The position numbers and the translations under genes were made by a program. Below, one piece after another: positions 17,693 through 28,384 of a stretch of DNA of 64,000 bases. Origin of the DNA: Chlorobiota bacterium (GTDB lineage: Bacteria; Bacteroidota; Ignavibacteria; OLB7). Each line of letters begins with the position of its first letter. Within the stretch, counting starts at the first letter, position 1. The notes beneath the pieces are model-generated. The model did not search any database and had not been told where the DNA came from. It worked only from the letters and a program-made list of their open reading frames with translations. The stretch is from positions 32,382-96,381 of the forward strand of contig JAQBOZ010000022.1 of the NCBI GenBank assembly GCA_028287785.1, in the 5' to 3' direction.

Positions 17693-18259
17693 TTATTTCT
17701 TCAACCGATCGAAATGCGCCTTGCGGAGTTTTGAGAGCTTCGGCGCGATAACCGCCTGGCAATATCCCTGTCCGGAATTACGGCGATAATATTCGCGGTG
17801 ATATTCCTCGGCCGGATAGAAATGATCCAGCGGAACCACCTGCGTCACGATGTTCCCACCCCAGATCCCGCGTCCATCCAGATCGGCGATAACCTCCCTG
17901 GCAACCCGCTCCTGCTCCGGCGACTCGAAGAAGATCGCCGAGCGATACTGCGTGCCGATGTCGGCTCCCTGTCGGTTGAGCGTCGTGGGATCGTGAATCG
18001 TGAAAAAGACATCGAGCAGATCGCGCGCGCCGATAACCGCGGGATCGAACTCCACGCGCACAACTTCAGCGTGGCCGGTGGTGCCGGTGCAGACGGCCTC
18101 ATACGTCGGGTTCGGTCGCTCCCCCCCCGCATAACCGGACTCCACACTCACCACGCCCCGAAGCTGCTCGAACGCCGCCTCCAGACACCAGAAGCAACCG
18201 CCTCCAAGCGTGATGGATTCATGTGCACTATCACCGTTCATGGAATTATCGTTATCCAT
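17693..18259 (-). CDS. msrA: Peptide-methionine (S)-S-oxide reductase
   Basis: A 188-residue enzyme that reduces methionine-S-sulfoxide in proteins using thioredoxin. The catalytic motif GCFWC (Cys22, Cys25) lies in ITLGGGCFWCLEAAF. Other family segments are GYAGG, YEAVCTGTTGHAEVV, FFTIHDPTTLNRQGADIGTQYRS and FYPAEEYHREYY. No signal peptide, so it is cytoplasmic. It contains the MsrA domain only, with no MsrB fusion. The N-terminal residues before ITLGGG are short and hydrophilic. Confidence 0.96.
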   Translation of the reverse strand: MDNDNSMNGDSAHESITLGGGCFWCLEAAFEQLRGVVSVESGYAGGERPNPTYEAVCTGTTGHAEVVRVEFDPAVIGARDLLDVFFTIHDPTTLNRQGADIGTQYRSAIFFESPEQERVAREVIADLDGRGIWGGNIVTQVVPLDHFYPAEEYHREYYRRNSGQGYCQAVIAPKLSKLRKAHFDRLKK

Positions 18260-18377
18260 TGGTAGATTTTATTTGACGATTATTTTCCGACGCCGACGCC
18301 CCACATTGCGGGACATCTCGGGCGCCGAAGCAGAGTATCACAACATAGGGAGGTTGATGCTCGCGGCCAAGCATGGA

Positions 18378-18643
18378 GAGTAATCGGTAGTGGCTCAGGT
18401 TGGGATACGGTTCATGCTGTTCGGACTCATGGAGGGAATTCGACATCTCTCCTTCCCATTTGGCACGGATGCGGGGATGGTACGCTCCGATGGAGCTTGA
18501 GCGGGAGATGGGAGCATCGTTGCTACAACCGGCGCGCTCCTCTGGAGCTTGAAGAGTGAAGAAGGGATCGCCGATCGATGATTGTTCAGCAGATGGAAGC
18601 GTGGATTCAACCTGAGTCACTACCGAGTAATCGGTAGTGGCTC
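18378..18643 (-). repeat. CAAGCTCC-type repeat copy B bounded by 19-bp direct repeats
   Basis: The interval carries the reverse complement of the repeat at 14863-15000 (ends with TGGATTCAACCTGAGTCAC near 18602-18620). An exact 19-base sequence, GAGTAATCGGTAGTGGCTC, is present at 18378-18396 and again at 18625-18643. The right copy is part of a palindrome CACTACCGAgtaaTCGGTAGTG. The direct repeats could be a target-site duplication or part of the repeat family itself. Confidence 0.7.
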
Positions 18644-19080
18644 TGGGATGCAGCCTCTGGTCCACGGCGCTTATCCCTGGCAGCGCTCCCTCTCCTTCCG
18701 CCACCGATGATCCGCAACAGATAATCCCCGTCGCAGCCGTAGTAGAATGTCAGGTATCCCCCTTTTCTGTCCGTTCGCAGCGACGCGATCGGCGACTCAC
18801 GGCGCGCTGAATCGAGCCGGTAGGCCCGGATGACCTATCGGCCGTCGCTGCTGGTGATCTGATCGACGAAGAATACGCCCGTTGAATCTTCCGTCATTGT
18901 CACGTCCGAGAAGAGATCGTTCTTTTCAGTGGATGCAGATACACGCAGGTTAAGCGCGCCATCGCAGAGCTGCGCATGAAGAGCGGCACCCGGCCAGACG
19001 GTGACTGCCAGCAACAATGCGACGGCGATGGCCGCGATGCGCCGTTCCGGCGCGGATTGATATAGGGGGAGATGTTTCAT
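18607..19080 (-). pseudogene. Small secreted protein remnant with an in-frame stop
   Basis: A signal peptide-bearing frame begins at 19080 (MKHLPLYQ, then VALLLAVTVWPGAALHAQ) and reads a beta-rich segment, VFFVDQITSSDGR, then a TAG at 18835-18837. The same frame continues with protein-like sequence (VIRAYRLDSARRESP, GGYLTFYYGCDGDYLLRI) until a TGA at 18607. That TGA lies inside the dispersed repeat. A nonsense mutation and a 3' end replaced by the repeat would explain this. The family is unknown. Confidence 0.45.
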
Positions 19081-19160
19081 TGAGGACTGATTCTCGCGGA
19101 TAAACGGAGACAGCGCACATTATACCTGAAGGTAACTGGTTTGCCATATCTCAACCCCTC

Positions 19161-19204
19161 CAAAAAAATCCCCGGATCAGGCTGCATGAGCGCGATCCGG
19201 GGAT
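19161..19204 (-). terminator. Rho-independent terminator of the APC permease
   Basis: Arms 19168-19178 and 19194-19204 form an 11-bp perfect stem (ATCCCCGGATC/GATCCGGGGAT). On the minus strand the stem is followed by seven T residues. It lies 28 bases after the permease stop. Confidence 0.9.
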
Positions 19205-19231
19205 ATAAAACGATATCAGACCGGCGGGGTA

Positions 19232-21235
19232 TTATTTCCGGAGATGATGCGGCACCGATGTCACCACGATATGCCGCTCGAAGAGCAGACGCCCCTTCAG
19301 CATCAGCGCGGTCTGGTTGTGCAGCAGTTGCTGCCACCAGAGCCGGGTGACAAACTCCGGCAGAACGATCGTCGTGATTGAATCCTCGTGATGCTCCGCC
19401 TCGCTCTTGATATAATTCAGGAGCGGCTCGGTAATCGAACGGTAGGGGGATTCCACCACCTTCAGCGGAATTCCCATCCCCCACGCCTCCCACTGCTTCA
19501 GCAGCTCCGCGGTATGCGCCGGGTTCACGTCGATATAGAGCGCGGAAACCTGCGTTCCCTCGCCGCAGATCGATCTGGCGTAGCGGAGCGCCGGGAGCAC
19601 GCCGCGATGAACGCCGGAGATCGGGACGATTACCCGGTGGTTCAGCTCGCGAAGCTGCCGGACGCCATCCAGCGAAAGCTGCGCGGCCACCAGCCGGTAA
19701 TGCTTGTTGATGGTGCGGAACATCAGCACCACCAGGCCGATCACCAGCACCACCGCCCACGCGCCGTGCGTGAACTTGGTGATGGCGATCACGATCAGCA
19801 CCACCAGCGTCACCAGCGCGCCAAGGCCGTTGATGATCATCGAGAGAATCCAGTTGCCGCCGCGATCGCGGTCCAGCGCCGCAATCCGCTCCGACCTGTG
19901 CGATGCCTGCCCCGGATCGTCGGCCACGCTGGTGCGCTGCCGCGCCTCCTCCTCGATAATTCTCTTCTTGGCCTCCCCTTCCTTCCGCTCGCGATACCAG
20001 TGGACGACCATGCCGGCCTGCGAGAGGGTGAACGAGAGAAAGACGCCGAGCGCGTAGAGCGGGAGCATGGATTGCTCGCGACCGCCGAAGATCACCACCA
20101 GCACGCCGGCCAGCAGCGCCAGGACGATAATGCCGTTGGAGAAGACAAAGCGATCGCCCCGGTTGGCGAGCTGGCGCGGAAGAAACCGATCGGCGGCGAT
20201 CAGGCTTGTCAGGCGCGGAAAATCCGCGAACGACGTGTTGGCGGCCAGCACCAGGATCGCGGCGGTGGAGGCCTGAATCAGATAGTAGACCACGCCGGTG
20301 CCGAACGTGTGGCGGGCCATCGACGAGACCAGCGTTTCGGATTCACCGGCCGGATGCGCGTTCAGATAGTATGCGAGAAATCCAGTGCCGAGGATCAGCG
20401 TGGTCATGATCACCGCCATCCATGTAAGCGTCACCGATGCATTCCTGGACTCCAACGGCTGGAATGCCGGAACGCCGTTGGAGATGGCCTCCACGCCGGT
20501 GAGCGCCGTGCATCCGGCGGCGAACGAGCGCATCAGCAGCCAGAGGAGCGCGCCGCCGGTGAGCATGCCGTTGTTCAGCACCTCCTTCGCGCCATCGAAA
20601 TGGAGCTTGTCGGGGGGTGGCGTCGGCATCACCGCGCCGGTAGCTTGAAGGTGGATAAACCCGCCCACCACCAGGATCAGCATCGACGCGATAAAGAGAT
20701 AGGTCGGGCCGGCGAAGATCGCCCCCGCCTCCTTTACGCCGCGAAGGTTGATCCAGGCGATCACCATGATCATAAACAGACAGAGCGCCACGCGATGTTC
20801 CCCGAGGAACTCGAATCGAGTCCCCTGCGTGGCGGAGAGCACTGCCGCAATACCGGCCGAGATCGACACGGCGACCGTAAGGATATAATCCACAAGCAGC
20901 GAGGCGCCGGCGATAAGCCCCGGAAGCGTCCCCAGATTATCCTTCGCCACGATATAGGCCCCTCCTCCCGAGGGATATGCGTGGATGGTCTGCCGATAGG
21001 AGAGCGTGAGAATTGCCAGAAGGACCGCGATGCCGATAACGATCGGGATCAGATATCCGATTGCGAGCGTGCCGGCGGCCAGAAGAACCAGGAGAATTGC
21101 TTCGGTGGAGTACGCCACCGAGGAGAGAGCGTCGGAGGAGAAAACAGCGAGCGCCGTCTTCTTGTCCAGACGCTCGTGGTGCGCCATTGCCGTCGATAAG
21201 GGATCGCCGACGAGTAAACGCTTGAGCGGTTTCAT
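19232..21235 (-). CDS. APC-superfamily permease with C-terminal cytosolic domain
   Basis: A 667-residue protein. The N-terminal 450 residues hold about 12 hydrophobic segments of the amino acid-polyamine-organocation superfamily, opening with FSSDALSSVAYSTEAILL and including the GGGAYIVAKDNLG substrate-loop motif. The C-terminal 170 residues (NHRVIVPISGVHRGVLPAL, ALYIDVNPAHTAELL, TTIVLPEFV) look like a universal-stress-protein-like cytosolic module. The substrate (amino acid or potassium) cannot be read from sequence. ATG 21235 is chosen because upstream residues are not family-like. A strong terminator follows. Confidence 0.88.
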   Translation of the reverse strand: MKPLKRLLVGDPLSTAMAHHERLDKKTALAVFSSDALSSVAYSTEAILLVLLAAGTLAIGYLIPIVIGIAVLLAILTLSYRQTIHAYPSGGGAYIVAKDNLGTLPGLIAGASLLVDYILTVAVSISAGIAAVLSATQGTRFEFLGEHRVALCLFMIMVIAWINLRGVKEAGAIFAGPTYLFIASMLILVVGGFIHLQATGAVMPTPPPDKLHFDGAKEVLNNGMLTGGALLWLLMRSFAAGCTALTGVEAISNGVPAFQPLESRNASVTLTWMAVIMTTLILGTGFLAYYLNAHPAGESETLVSSMARHTFGTGVVYYLIQASTAAILVLAANTSFADFPRLTSLIAADRFLPRQLANRGDRFVFSNGIIVLALLAGVLVVIFGGREQSMLPLYALGVFLSFTLSQAGMVVHWYRERKEGEAKKRIIEEEARQRTSVADDPGQASHRSERIAALDRDRGGNWILSMIINGLGALVTLVVLIVIAITKFTHGAWAVVLVIGLVVLMFRTINKHYRLVAAQLSLDGVRQLRELNHRVIVPISGVHRGVLPALRYARSICGEGTQVSALYIDVNPAHTAELLKQWEAWGMGIPLKVVESPYRSITEPLLNYIKSEAEHHEDSITTIVLPEFVTRLWWQQLLHNQTALMLKGRLLFERHIVVTSVPHHLRK

Positions 21236-21579
21236 TGTAGATATTTGTTGATTGCAGCACGAAGGCAAACGGATCAGAAGGGCGCGTGGCACGCACGCAC
21301 CCGCTGATTCCAACCTCCGCAGCGCGGCGATCTACGAGGATGCAATCGACAGGTTCCGGGGATGGAACGGGATCGTGGCAGCCGTGATGCCGGGACTAGC
21401 ATTGCAACATAGCTAATCCCCGGATCATGCAACTGTGATATACGGTTAGGATGTTTTCATAAATATCAGGTGCCGGACGCGACTATCAGGCATCACGCAA
21501 TTGATGCGGGAGCACGGGGATGGCCGGGCTGATGCCGAAACCACCAACGCGGGAGAACGTCACGAGAGCCCCATGCCAA

Positions 21580-24276
21580 TCAGTGCATCACCAGAAATCG
21601 GACGGCGCGGGAACCGTCATTCACGCGCGCGAAATAAACGCCGTTCGGCAATGCACCGGTCTCCACCGTCAGAACATCCCGGCCGGCATCGAGGCCGCGC
21701 TTTATCACGATTGCTCCATACAGATCGCAGATGACGAGCTCCCGATGAGCTGCTCCCCTGCCGTTCAATCGCATCGACATGATCGATCCAACCGGCTCCG
21801 GAACTATCGACATGATCCCTCCGCTGCCGGCGCCGGCGTTTTCCAGCGCCGTACCGCTCGGCAGGCTCGCCGTGCTTACCCGTACCACCTGCCCGTAAAT
21901 ATCCGCGATACCATTGCGATAATCCTCCCAGGCGACGTAGAGGGAATCGCCACGAAATGCGGCCACCGGGTGGGCGGTGCTGTCGTGGTGGTTGCTTACC
22001 GGAATATTCTGCTGGAGGGAACTCAGATTCTTATCGAAGACCATCATCATCGTCCCCTTCTTCCCGCCATACAGCACAACGATTCCGGAATCGGCCGGAT
22101 TCTGCACGATATGGAGATCGCGTCCCCCGACGACGATCGGTATCGACCGGGAAAGGCCAACGACATGTCCAAGCGTATCGAATATCGCCGCCTCCAGATT
22201 TCCCCATCTGATATAACAGCGAATAAACCTGGTTCCGAATACCCGCGCATAGACCGGATTATAATCGGGATACCAGAAAAAGACGCTATCGATCGTCGTG
22301 CCGCGAACGCTAAGAAGACCATCCGCCTCCACGGCGAGAAAATCGTTGGTGGTCAGGGGAAGAACGGTCAGATACACCTCCGGGTTCATCCGGGTGCTGT
22401 CCACTCTCCATGCGGTTGCCCCGTTGGAATCAATCGCAAGGGCGCGGACGCCGACACACCAGCCGTTTGCCGTAACCCTGGCGCTGCCGATAACCGTCTG
22501 ATTATTATCCGGGTTTCTGAAGACGGAAATTATACTCAGGCGTCGCAAGGGATCGGTCGCGAAAATGGATTCCCCCTGTTTCCATCCTTCCGCGGTGGCG
22601 GTATAGATCGCGCATTTCTGCCTGGCAACCTTGTCCGTATCGGTCCATGCGGTATGGGAACTCAGCATGAATTGATTGTTTCCACGCCACGATGCGTACG
22701 ATACATTCCTCCCGCTCCCGGCCGGGGGAGTGGTGAGATATCCATCGATGCTCATTCCATCGATTGAATCCACCGCCGGGATTTCGCGACGATTCCAGAT
22801 CCCCAGCCATGCCGTTGAATCGAACCCGAACGAAAGCCAGTTCATCAGCATCGTCCCGCGATAGTTCATGACCGCCGGATATAATTGCGGGACATTGATG
22901 GGGAGGATCGCCGCGGGCGCCGCGCACGTTATCACACTTCCGCGTATGGTAATTCGGACGCGGCTATCGCTTGCGCTTGTAATTCTAACGACGGGGATTT
23001 GATCGTATCCGCAATCGTGCGGCAGCAGTGAATCCGCAAGCGGTGCGCTCCCATAATCTCTCACAATAATCCGCTCCGGGGTAATGATATAGGGAAGGAT
23101 GGTATCCAGATTCCTAGAGATATCTCCGCCGTGGCAATATCCCATGTACCAGCCAATGAAATGCGGAAGGATCTTATAACTATTATCGCATCCACGAATA
23201 AAGGTCGCCCCGGTGCCCTGAATGCCGAACTGATAACATCCCGACGGCGTATACAGAACGAGAATCGTGGCGACATGCAGCGGATTGCCGAACTCACCCG
23301 GCGATTGCTCGACCACCCTGTTAATCGGATCGTCCAGCAGTGTGGAGGGAGGATGGTAATCGGGAACGCCGTTGACGACATACGTTATCTGAATGCGCCC
23401 GGCCGTATCTCGTGCCACCGTCTCCGTCTGGGAAATAGCGCCGCTCTCCAGTTTGACCCGGAATATCCGGCTGGGAATGCTGTCCAGAATTGTCCGATAT
23501 TCCCGGACCGTGTCATTCCTTATCGTCACCACATCGCCATCATCCCCCAGATAATATGGAAGCGCAAGTTTTGCAGCGGCGGCGCCGAGCGGAATATTCT
23601 TCCCGTCACCATCCAGCACAATCGGCGGCAGATTTCCCTGGCCCAGAATAATAAGCCCCGGAAGCCGCGTGGGATATTGAAACGCTCCCAGATATCCGTT
23701 CGCATACGTGAGCTCACCTTCGAGAGGCACTCCTTCCCGGTCGATTCGGCGGGCATGGATGGAGCTGTCGCCGCGATCATTCCACATCAACCTATACCCA
23801 CCGCCGGTTGGAACGGGAAAGATGTTCCCGGCCAGCGAACCGTTCCAGAGGAGGCTCTCGGCGCCGACACTCCCTGCCGTGTCCACTGTCAGCACATATG
23901 CCCCACCCCGCCGATCGTTCCAGCAGACCAGAAAGCGATCCGCCAGCGACACCACCTGAACATATCCGAACGGCCGCGCATCGGGCGATGTCACGATCCT
24001 CGGCTGGCCGAGTTGAGCCGTATCCCGCAGCAGCTGCATGTACAGCGTGTTCACAACAGTGCCGGCGGCATCGAGACGAGTGCTCCCCCAGACCGCCAGC
24101 CGGACAGAATCGACCTGCCCGACCGATTGAATCCTGGCATCGTCGGGAATCGCCACCTGGAGCGGATCGGTGGACAGCCTGATATCCTCCTGTGCCACCG
24201 TGACGGCAGAGACCGCGGGAAGAAGAAGGAATGCGAGAAGAGCAAGTCGCCTGAGGGTTCGATTGCTGAGGATCAT
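21580..24276 (-). CDS. Large secreted protein with T9SS C-terminal sorting domain
   Basis: About 898 residues from ATG 24276. The signal peptide RRLALLAFLLLPAVSAVTVAQ is followed by long beta-propeller-like sequence with repeated LVCWNDRRGGAYVL, YRLMWNDRGDSSIHAR and LYVAWEDYRNGIADIYGQV units, which resemble the WxDxR repeats of secreted surface proteins. A T9SS type A sorting domain closes the protein (IVPEPVGSIMSM, LPNGVYFARVNDGSRAVRF). Function unknown. The start is uncertain, since ATG 24303 and 24342 are also in frame. It stands alone between two APC permeases. Confidence 0.85.
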   Translation of the reverse strand: MILSNRTLRRLALLAFLLLPAVSAVTVAQEDIRLSTDPLQVAIPDDARIQSVGQVDSVRLAVWGSTRLDAAGTVVNTLYMQLLRDTAQLGQPRIVTSPDARPFGYVQVVSLADRFLVCWNDRRGGAYVLTVDTAGSVGAESLLWNGSLAGNIFPVPTGGGYRLMWNDRGDSSIHARRIDREGVPLEGELTYANGYLGAFQYPTRLPGLIILGQGNLPPIVLDGDGKNIPLGAAAAKLALPYYLGDDGDVVTIRNDTVREYRTILDSIPSRIFRVKLESGAISQTETVARDTAGRIQITYVVNGVPDYHPPSTLLDDPINRVVEQSPGEFGNPLHVATILVLYTPSGCYQFGIQGTGATFIRGCDNSYKILPHFIGWYMGYCHGGDISRNLDTILPYIITPERIIVRDYGSAPLADSLLPHDCGYDQIPVVRITSASDSRVRITIRGSVITCAAPAAILPINVPQLYPAVMNYRGTMLMNWLSFGFDSTAWLGIWNRREIPAVDSIDGMSIDGYLTTPPAGSGRNVSYASWRGNNQFMLSSHTAWTDTDKVARQKCAIYTATAEGWKQGESIFATDPLRRLSIISVFRNPDNNQTVIGSARVTANGWCVGVRALAIDSNGATAWRVDSTRMNPEVYLTVLPLTTNDFLAVEADGLLSVRGTTIDSVFFWYPDYNPVYARVFGTRFIRCYIRWGNLEAAIFDTLGHVVGLSRSIPIVVGGRDLHIVQNPADSGIVVLYGGKKGTMMMVFDKNLSSLQQNIPVSNHHDSTAHPVAAFRGDSLYVAWEDYRNGIADIYGQVVRVSTASLPSGTALENAGAGSGGIMSIVPEPVGSIMSMRLNGRGAAHRELVICDLYGAIVIKRGLDAGRDVLTVETGALPNGVYFARVNDGSRAVRFLVMH

Positions 24277-24424
24277 GAGCAGCTCGATAAGATCGATAAT
24301 CATCGCGGAAACGGCTTCACGCAATGCGACAGGACAGGTCACCGGACACGAACACCGCTACAGGAGGAAAGGTTAGCCGCGGAGCCGTACCGCAGCAGGG
24401 GAAAGACAAGGATGGTGGTGGACA

Positions 24425-24560
24425 ACGCAGCGGGCGACATTGTTCAGCGTAGTTCAAGACCGCAGACCGTTCAACAACGATCGGATGCAAGGCGGCCGAA
24501 CGCGAGCAACTGAGGCGTCCTCCCGGACGCCGTAATGAGCGCACGTGAAAGCCAACGCCG
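24425..24560 (-). repeat. Dispersed repeat, partial copy 3 (second module only)
   Basis: Contains TTCAACAACGATCGGATGCA, then GAGGCGTCCTCCCGGACGCC and AATGAGCGCACGTGAAAGCCAACGCC. These match the second module at 28495-28590 and the reverse complement of 17520-17600. The GCGCGGGGC hairpin module is absent here. Confidence 0.75.
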
Positions 24561-24584
24561 CGGATGACGTCCTTCAGCAGTCCG

Positions 24585-26561
24585 CTATCCGCCGACGTGA
24601 ACGGCGGGCCGGCGGTCCGGGTCGGGCTCCGCAAGCCGCAGAACCTCGTGCGTGACGGGGGCGGTATCTCCCTCGCCGAGGATCACGAAGTTGATCAGAT
24701 ATTTGAACGGATTTCCCTCGGTCCAGCCAAAGTACGCGTGAGGAATTTTTCCGGTGGCGTCGCGCAGATGCAGCAGCAGCGCGGCGATGGCATTGGGAAC
24801 AGCCGGGCTCCGGGCGCTGAGGATTGAGTACGTTCCGACCCGTTTTCCCACCACATTCAACTCGCCGCCGAACTCCGAGGCATCCCCCGGAAGCACTTCG
24901 AAGAAGACGATCGGATCGTTCTTCGGGATATGGTTGTCGGCGCGCTGCTCCCGCTCCTTCTGCTCATACTCCGCCACATCCCCCGCGTCATGCCGGTTCG
25001 CCACGATATGGATATCGCAATCCCCAAGCTCGTCGATAATCTCCTGCGCCAGCGGGTCCAGCACCACATCGTGAACGCGAAGCTCCGTGGAGCGCTGCAC
25101 GCGCGAGATCAGCGATGTAAGGATAATGGCGCCGATAAAGAACGCCGCGATCTTGATTCCCTCCGGCCGCTCGATGATGTTCGCCACGGTCGTGTAGCCG
25201 AAGACCAGCGCTATCAGGAGCATCCCCCAGCGCGAGGTCAGCCCCTTCTTCCACGCGGCCAGCGTCACGGCCACCGCGGCGGAGCTCATCAGCACCAGCA
25301 CGCCGGTGGCATAGGCGCCCCCCTGCGATTCCACATCGGCCTTGAAGATGATGGTGACGGCGAAGGCGATCGCCGTGAAGACCAGCACCAGCGGTCGCGT
25401 CGCGGCGGCCCAGTTGGGGGCCATGCCGTAGCGCGGCAGATAGCGCGGCACAATGTTCAGCAGCCCGGCCATCGCCGATGCCCCGGCAAACCAGAGAATG
25501 GAGATGGTGCTGATATCATAGACGGTGCCGAACCCGTCGCCGAGAAACTGATGCGCCAGATACGCCAGCGCGCGACCGCTTGCCGCCCCCCCCTGCTGGA
25601 ACGCGGCGGCGGGGATCAGGAGCGTGGTGACGAAACTGCTGCTGATAAGAAGCACGCTCATGATGATCGCCGCGTTGGCTATCAGCTTGCGCGTGTTCTT
25701 TATCCGACCTTCCAGATGCGTCTGGCTTTTCGCGCTCCCCTTCACCAGCGGCATCACCGCCACCCCCGTCTCGAACCCGGAGAGGCCAAGCGCCAGCTTC
25801 GGAAAAAGAAGGAGCGCCAGGCCGATCATCGCGAAGACATTGCCGTGGCTTTCGAACAGCCCCCGCTTCCAGTTTACCAGCAGCTCCGGCGCGGCCGCCA
25901 CATGCGCTATCCCCACGCAGAGCACCACGGTGTTCAGCAGCAGGTAGAGCACCACCAGCACCACGGCGATGCCGATCGCCTCCTTGAACCCCTTGATGAA
26001 AATCGCGGCGAGAAGCGTGACGAAGAGAAGCGTGAGGATGATGGGATGATCGATCGACGGCGGCACGAACGGATTTTCGATCACGTGCGCCGTGGCATCG
26101 GCGGCCGAAAGAGTGATCGTGATGATAAAGTCGGTGGCAACGAACCCAAGCAGGCAGAGCACCAGCAGCTTCCCCTTCCATTTCGGCAGCAGCCGCTCCA
26201 GCATCGCTATCGATCCCTCCCCGTGCGGGCTCGCGGCCGCAACGCGACGGTATATCGGCAGCGCGCCGAAGAGCGTCACCAGCACCAGCACGATCGTGGC
26301 GATCGGCGACAGCGCGCCGGCCGCCAGAAACGCGATGCCGGGCTGATATCCCAGCGTCGAGAAATAATCGACGCCGGTGAGACACATCACCTTGTACCAG
26401 GCCTGTTGATGGTGATGCTCCGACTCGCTGGCATGCGGGCCTCCCGGCTCATCGAGATGCCCCTTGAACAGCCAGCGATGCCATTTGCCCATCGGCTTCG
26501 GCTGGGTGGCACGCAAACCGTTCATGGGGGGATGTTCAACAGATTTCCCTGTCGTTGCCAT
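24585..26561 (-). CDS. APC-superfamily permease, large type with soluble C-terminus
   Basis: A 658-residue protein from ATG 26561, which follows AAGGA. The hydrophilic His-rich N-terminus ([13 protein letters not shown]) is followed by [20 protein letters not shown] and about 12 membrane segments ([39 protein letters not shown]). The C-terminal 150 residues are soluble and end [32 protein letters not shown]. It is distinct from the other APC permease in the window and resembles large uncharacterised amino-acid-permease-like proteins. Substrate unknown. Confidence 0.85.
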   Translation of the reverse strand: MATTGKSVEHPPMNGLRATQPKPMGKWHRWLFKGHLDEPGGPHASESEHHHQQAWYKVMCLTGVDYFSTLGYQPGIAFLAAGALSPIATIVLVLVTLFGALPIYRRVAAASPHGEGSIAMLERLLPKWKGKLLVLCLLGFVATDFIITITLSAADATAHVIENPFVPPSIDHPIILTLLFVTLLAAIFIKGFKEAIGIAVVLVVLYLLLNTVVLCVGIAHVAAAPELLVNWKRGLFESHGNVFAMIGLALLLFPKLALGLSGFETGVAVMPLVKGSAKSQTHLEGRIKNTRKLIANAAIIMSVLLISSSFVTTLLIPAAAFQQGGAASGRALAYLAHQFLGDGFGTVYDISTISILWFAGASAMAGLLNIVPRYLPRYGMAPNWAAATRPLVLVFTAIAFAVTIIFKADVESQGGAYATGVLVLMSSAAVAVTLAAWKKGLTSRWGMLLIALVFGYTTVANIIERPEGIKIAAFFIGAIILTSLISRVQRSTELRVHDVVLDPLAQEIIDELGDCDIHIVANRHDAGDVAEYEQKEREQRADNHIPKNDPIVFFEVLPGDASEFGGELNVVGKRVGTYSILSARSPAVPNAIAALLLHLRDATGKIPHAYFGWTEGNPFKYLINFVILGEGDTAPVTHEVLRLAEPDPDRRPAVHVGG

Positions 26562-26812
26562 AGTCCTTGCTTGATTGCCGTTGAAACCATCTCCCGCCGT
26601 CGATGCGGAAGAAACCGCGCCACGCCGCACCGGAATAGTGAACGCGCGCATTGCCATCACCTTGCAGAAAGGCCGGGCGAATATAGCAGCCTTCCGGTCA
26701 AAGCATATGCCACGGTGGGAAATTGCCGCAGCGCCGTGGGCCCGTGAAGATCATATCCGGCGGCTCAGCGAACGGGGCAAGCCAGTCAATTTTCAACCGG
26801 GATGCCGGGATA

Positions 26813-28273
26813 TCAGACGGCCCCGAGCGCGGCATACAGCTCGGCATAGCGACCAACCTGCGCCTCCCACGAGTAGTTGCGCGCCATCGCGTTCAGCATC
26901 AGCCTGTGCCAGCCGTTCCGATCGTAGTACGTCGCCAGCGCCGTCTCGATCCCCCAGCGGAGCCCCTCCGGCGTATAGTGCTCGAAGACGAAGCCGGTCC
27001 CCTCCCCCGTATCGGGATCGAACGACTGCACCGTATCGGCAAGGCCGCCGGTTTTCCGGACCACCGGAATTGTCCCATAGCGCAGGCTGTAGATCTGGTT
27101 CAACCCGCATGGCTCGTACTGCGAGGGCATCAGAAAAATATCGCTCCCCGCCTCGATCATATGGGAAAGCCTTGTCTGGAAGCCGCGATAGAAGCATGCC
27201 TTGTGGCGGAACTGCTGGTGGATTGAATTGAAGAACGATTCATATTTTTCCTCGCCGCTTCCCAGCACCACCAGCCGGAAATCGTGCGCTGAAAGGAGCG
27301 AAGGGAGGATATCGAAAAAAAGATCGATCCCCTTCTGCGCCGTAAGGCGCGTCACCATGCCGAGCACCGGAACGCCGGGCGAATAGGAGAGATCGAGACT
27401 GGCGAGGAGCGACTGTTTATTCTTCTCTTTTCCGGAAAGATCGCTCGCGGAATAATCGTACTGAATAAGCCGGTCGTGCTCGGGGCTCCACTCATTATAA
27501 TCCACGCCATTGACGATGCCGATCAGGGAATTACGTCGCCTCCGCAGCAGCGATTCCAGGCCGGCGCCATATTCCTCCGTCTGTATCTCCTGCGCGTAGG
27601 TATTGCTTACCGTGGTGATGACATCGGCATAGGTAATCCCGGTTTTCAGAAAATTGACGACGCCGGTATTCAGATCGCTCTGGTTGAACATCAACACGTG
27701 ATCGGCAAGGCCGATCGATGGGACGATATCCGATCCGAACACACCCTGGTAGGCGATATTATGGATGGTGAGGACTGTCTTGGTGTCGTGGAATATTTGA
27801 TCCCAGTGATACACCGACCGCAGGTAGAGCGGGATCAACCCGGTCTGCCAGTCGTTGCAATGGATAACCGAAGGGCTCCAGCCCATGCGCTGGCAGCATT
27901 CCAGGGCGGCGCGACTGAGGAGCGCGTAGCGGAGATATTCGTCGACATCGCTGGTGTAGATCGATCCCCGGTGGTAGAGCCTGGGGCAATCGATAAAATA
28001 GACATCGACATTCGAATGCGGAATGCGTGAGGTGATCACCGTAAATGATATCGATTCATCTCCCAACCAGATATTGATGTCCTTCAGAAAATCGACGACA
28101 TAAAAATTCTGGCTGGATGTATCGATGCTATCATACAGAGGAGTAAAAACACGCACCTCGAATCCCTCGGCGGAGAGATATTTCGGCAGCGCGCCGGCGA
28201 CATCGGCCAGCCCTCCGGTTTTCGAGAACGGAGCAACCTCCGAGGAAACGAAGCAGACTGTGCGACCAGACAT
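26813..28273 (-). CDS. glgA: Glycogen/starch synthase (GT5)
   Basis: A 486-residue ADP-glucose (or UDP-glucose) alpha-1,4-glucan synthase, cytoplasmic. It starts MSGRTVCFVSSEVAPFSKTG with the family KTGGLADV motif at Lys18. Further GT5 features are FHCNDWQTGLIPLYL-type sequence (VIHCNDWQTGLIPL), TIHNIAYQGVFG, NGVDYNEWSP, and the C-terminal nucleotide site LMPSQYEPCGLNQIYSLRYG followed by KTGGLADTV. The longer frame to 28327 is rejected, since homologues begin near the SSEVAP strand. No other glycogen genes are adjacent. It is upstream-flanked by a dispersed repeat. Confidence 0.96.
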   Translation of the reverse strand: MSGRTVCFVSSEVAPFSKTGGLADVAGALPKYLSAEGFEVRVFTPLYDSIDTSSQNFYVVDFLKDINIWLGDESISFTVITSRIPHSNVDVYFIDCPRLYHRGSIYTSDVDEYLRYALLSRAALECCQRMGWSPSVIHCNDWQTGLIPLYLRSVYHWDQIFHDTKTVLTIHNIAYQGVFGSDIVPSIGLADHVLMFNQSDLNTGVVNFLKTGITYADVITTVSNTYAQEIQTEEYGAGLESLLRRRRNSLIGIVNGVDYNEWSPEHDRLIQYDYSASDLSGKEKNKQSLLASLDLSYSPGVPVLGMVTRLTAQKGIDLFFDILPSLLSAHDFRLVVLGSGEEKYESFFNSIHQQFRHKACFYRGFQTRLSHMIEAGSDIFLMPSQYEPCGLNQIYSLRYGTIPVVRKTGGLADTVQSFDPDTGEGTGFVFEHYTPEGLRWGIETALATYYDRNGWHRLMLNAMARNYSWEAQVGRYAELYAALGAV

Positions 28274-28384
28274 GTGCTGTACGATTCTGGAATGAATTGA
28301 TATTTCCTGACGGAGCCGGCGCTTCACGATATGGCGAAGCCAAGGGCCGCCAAGTATACGACTTTTGGGGGTTCGATGAGGGAT

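Noticed and set aside
19388..21199. 603-codon antisense frame over an APC permease
   Set aside because: Shadow of a multi-pass membrane protein; strongly His/Arg/Asp-biased and without domains.
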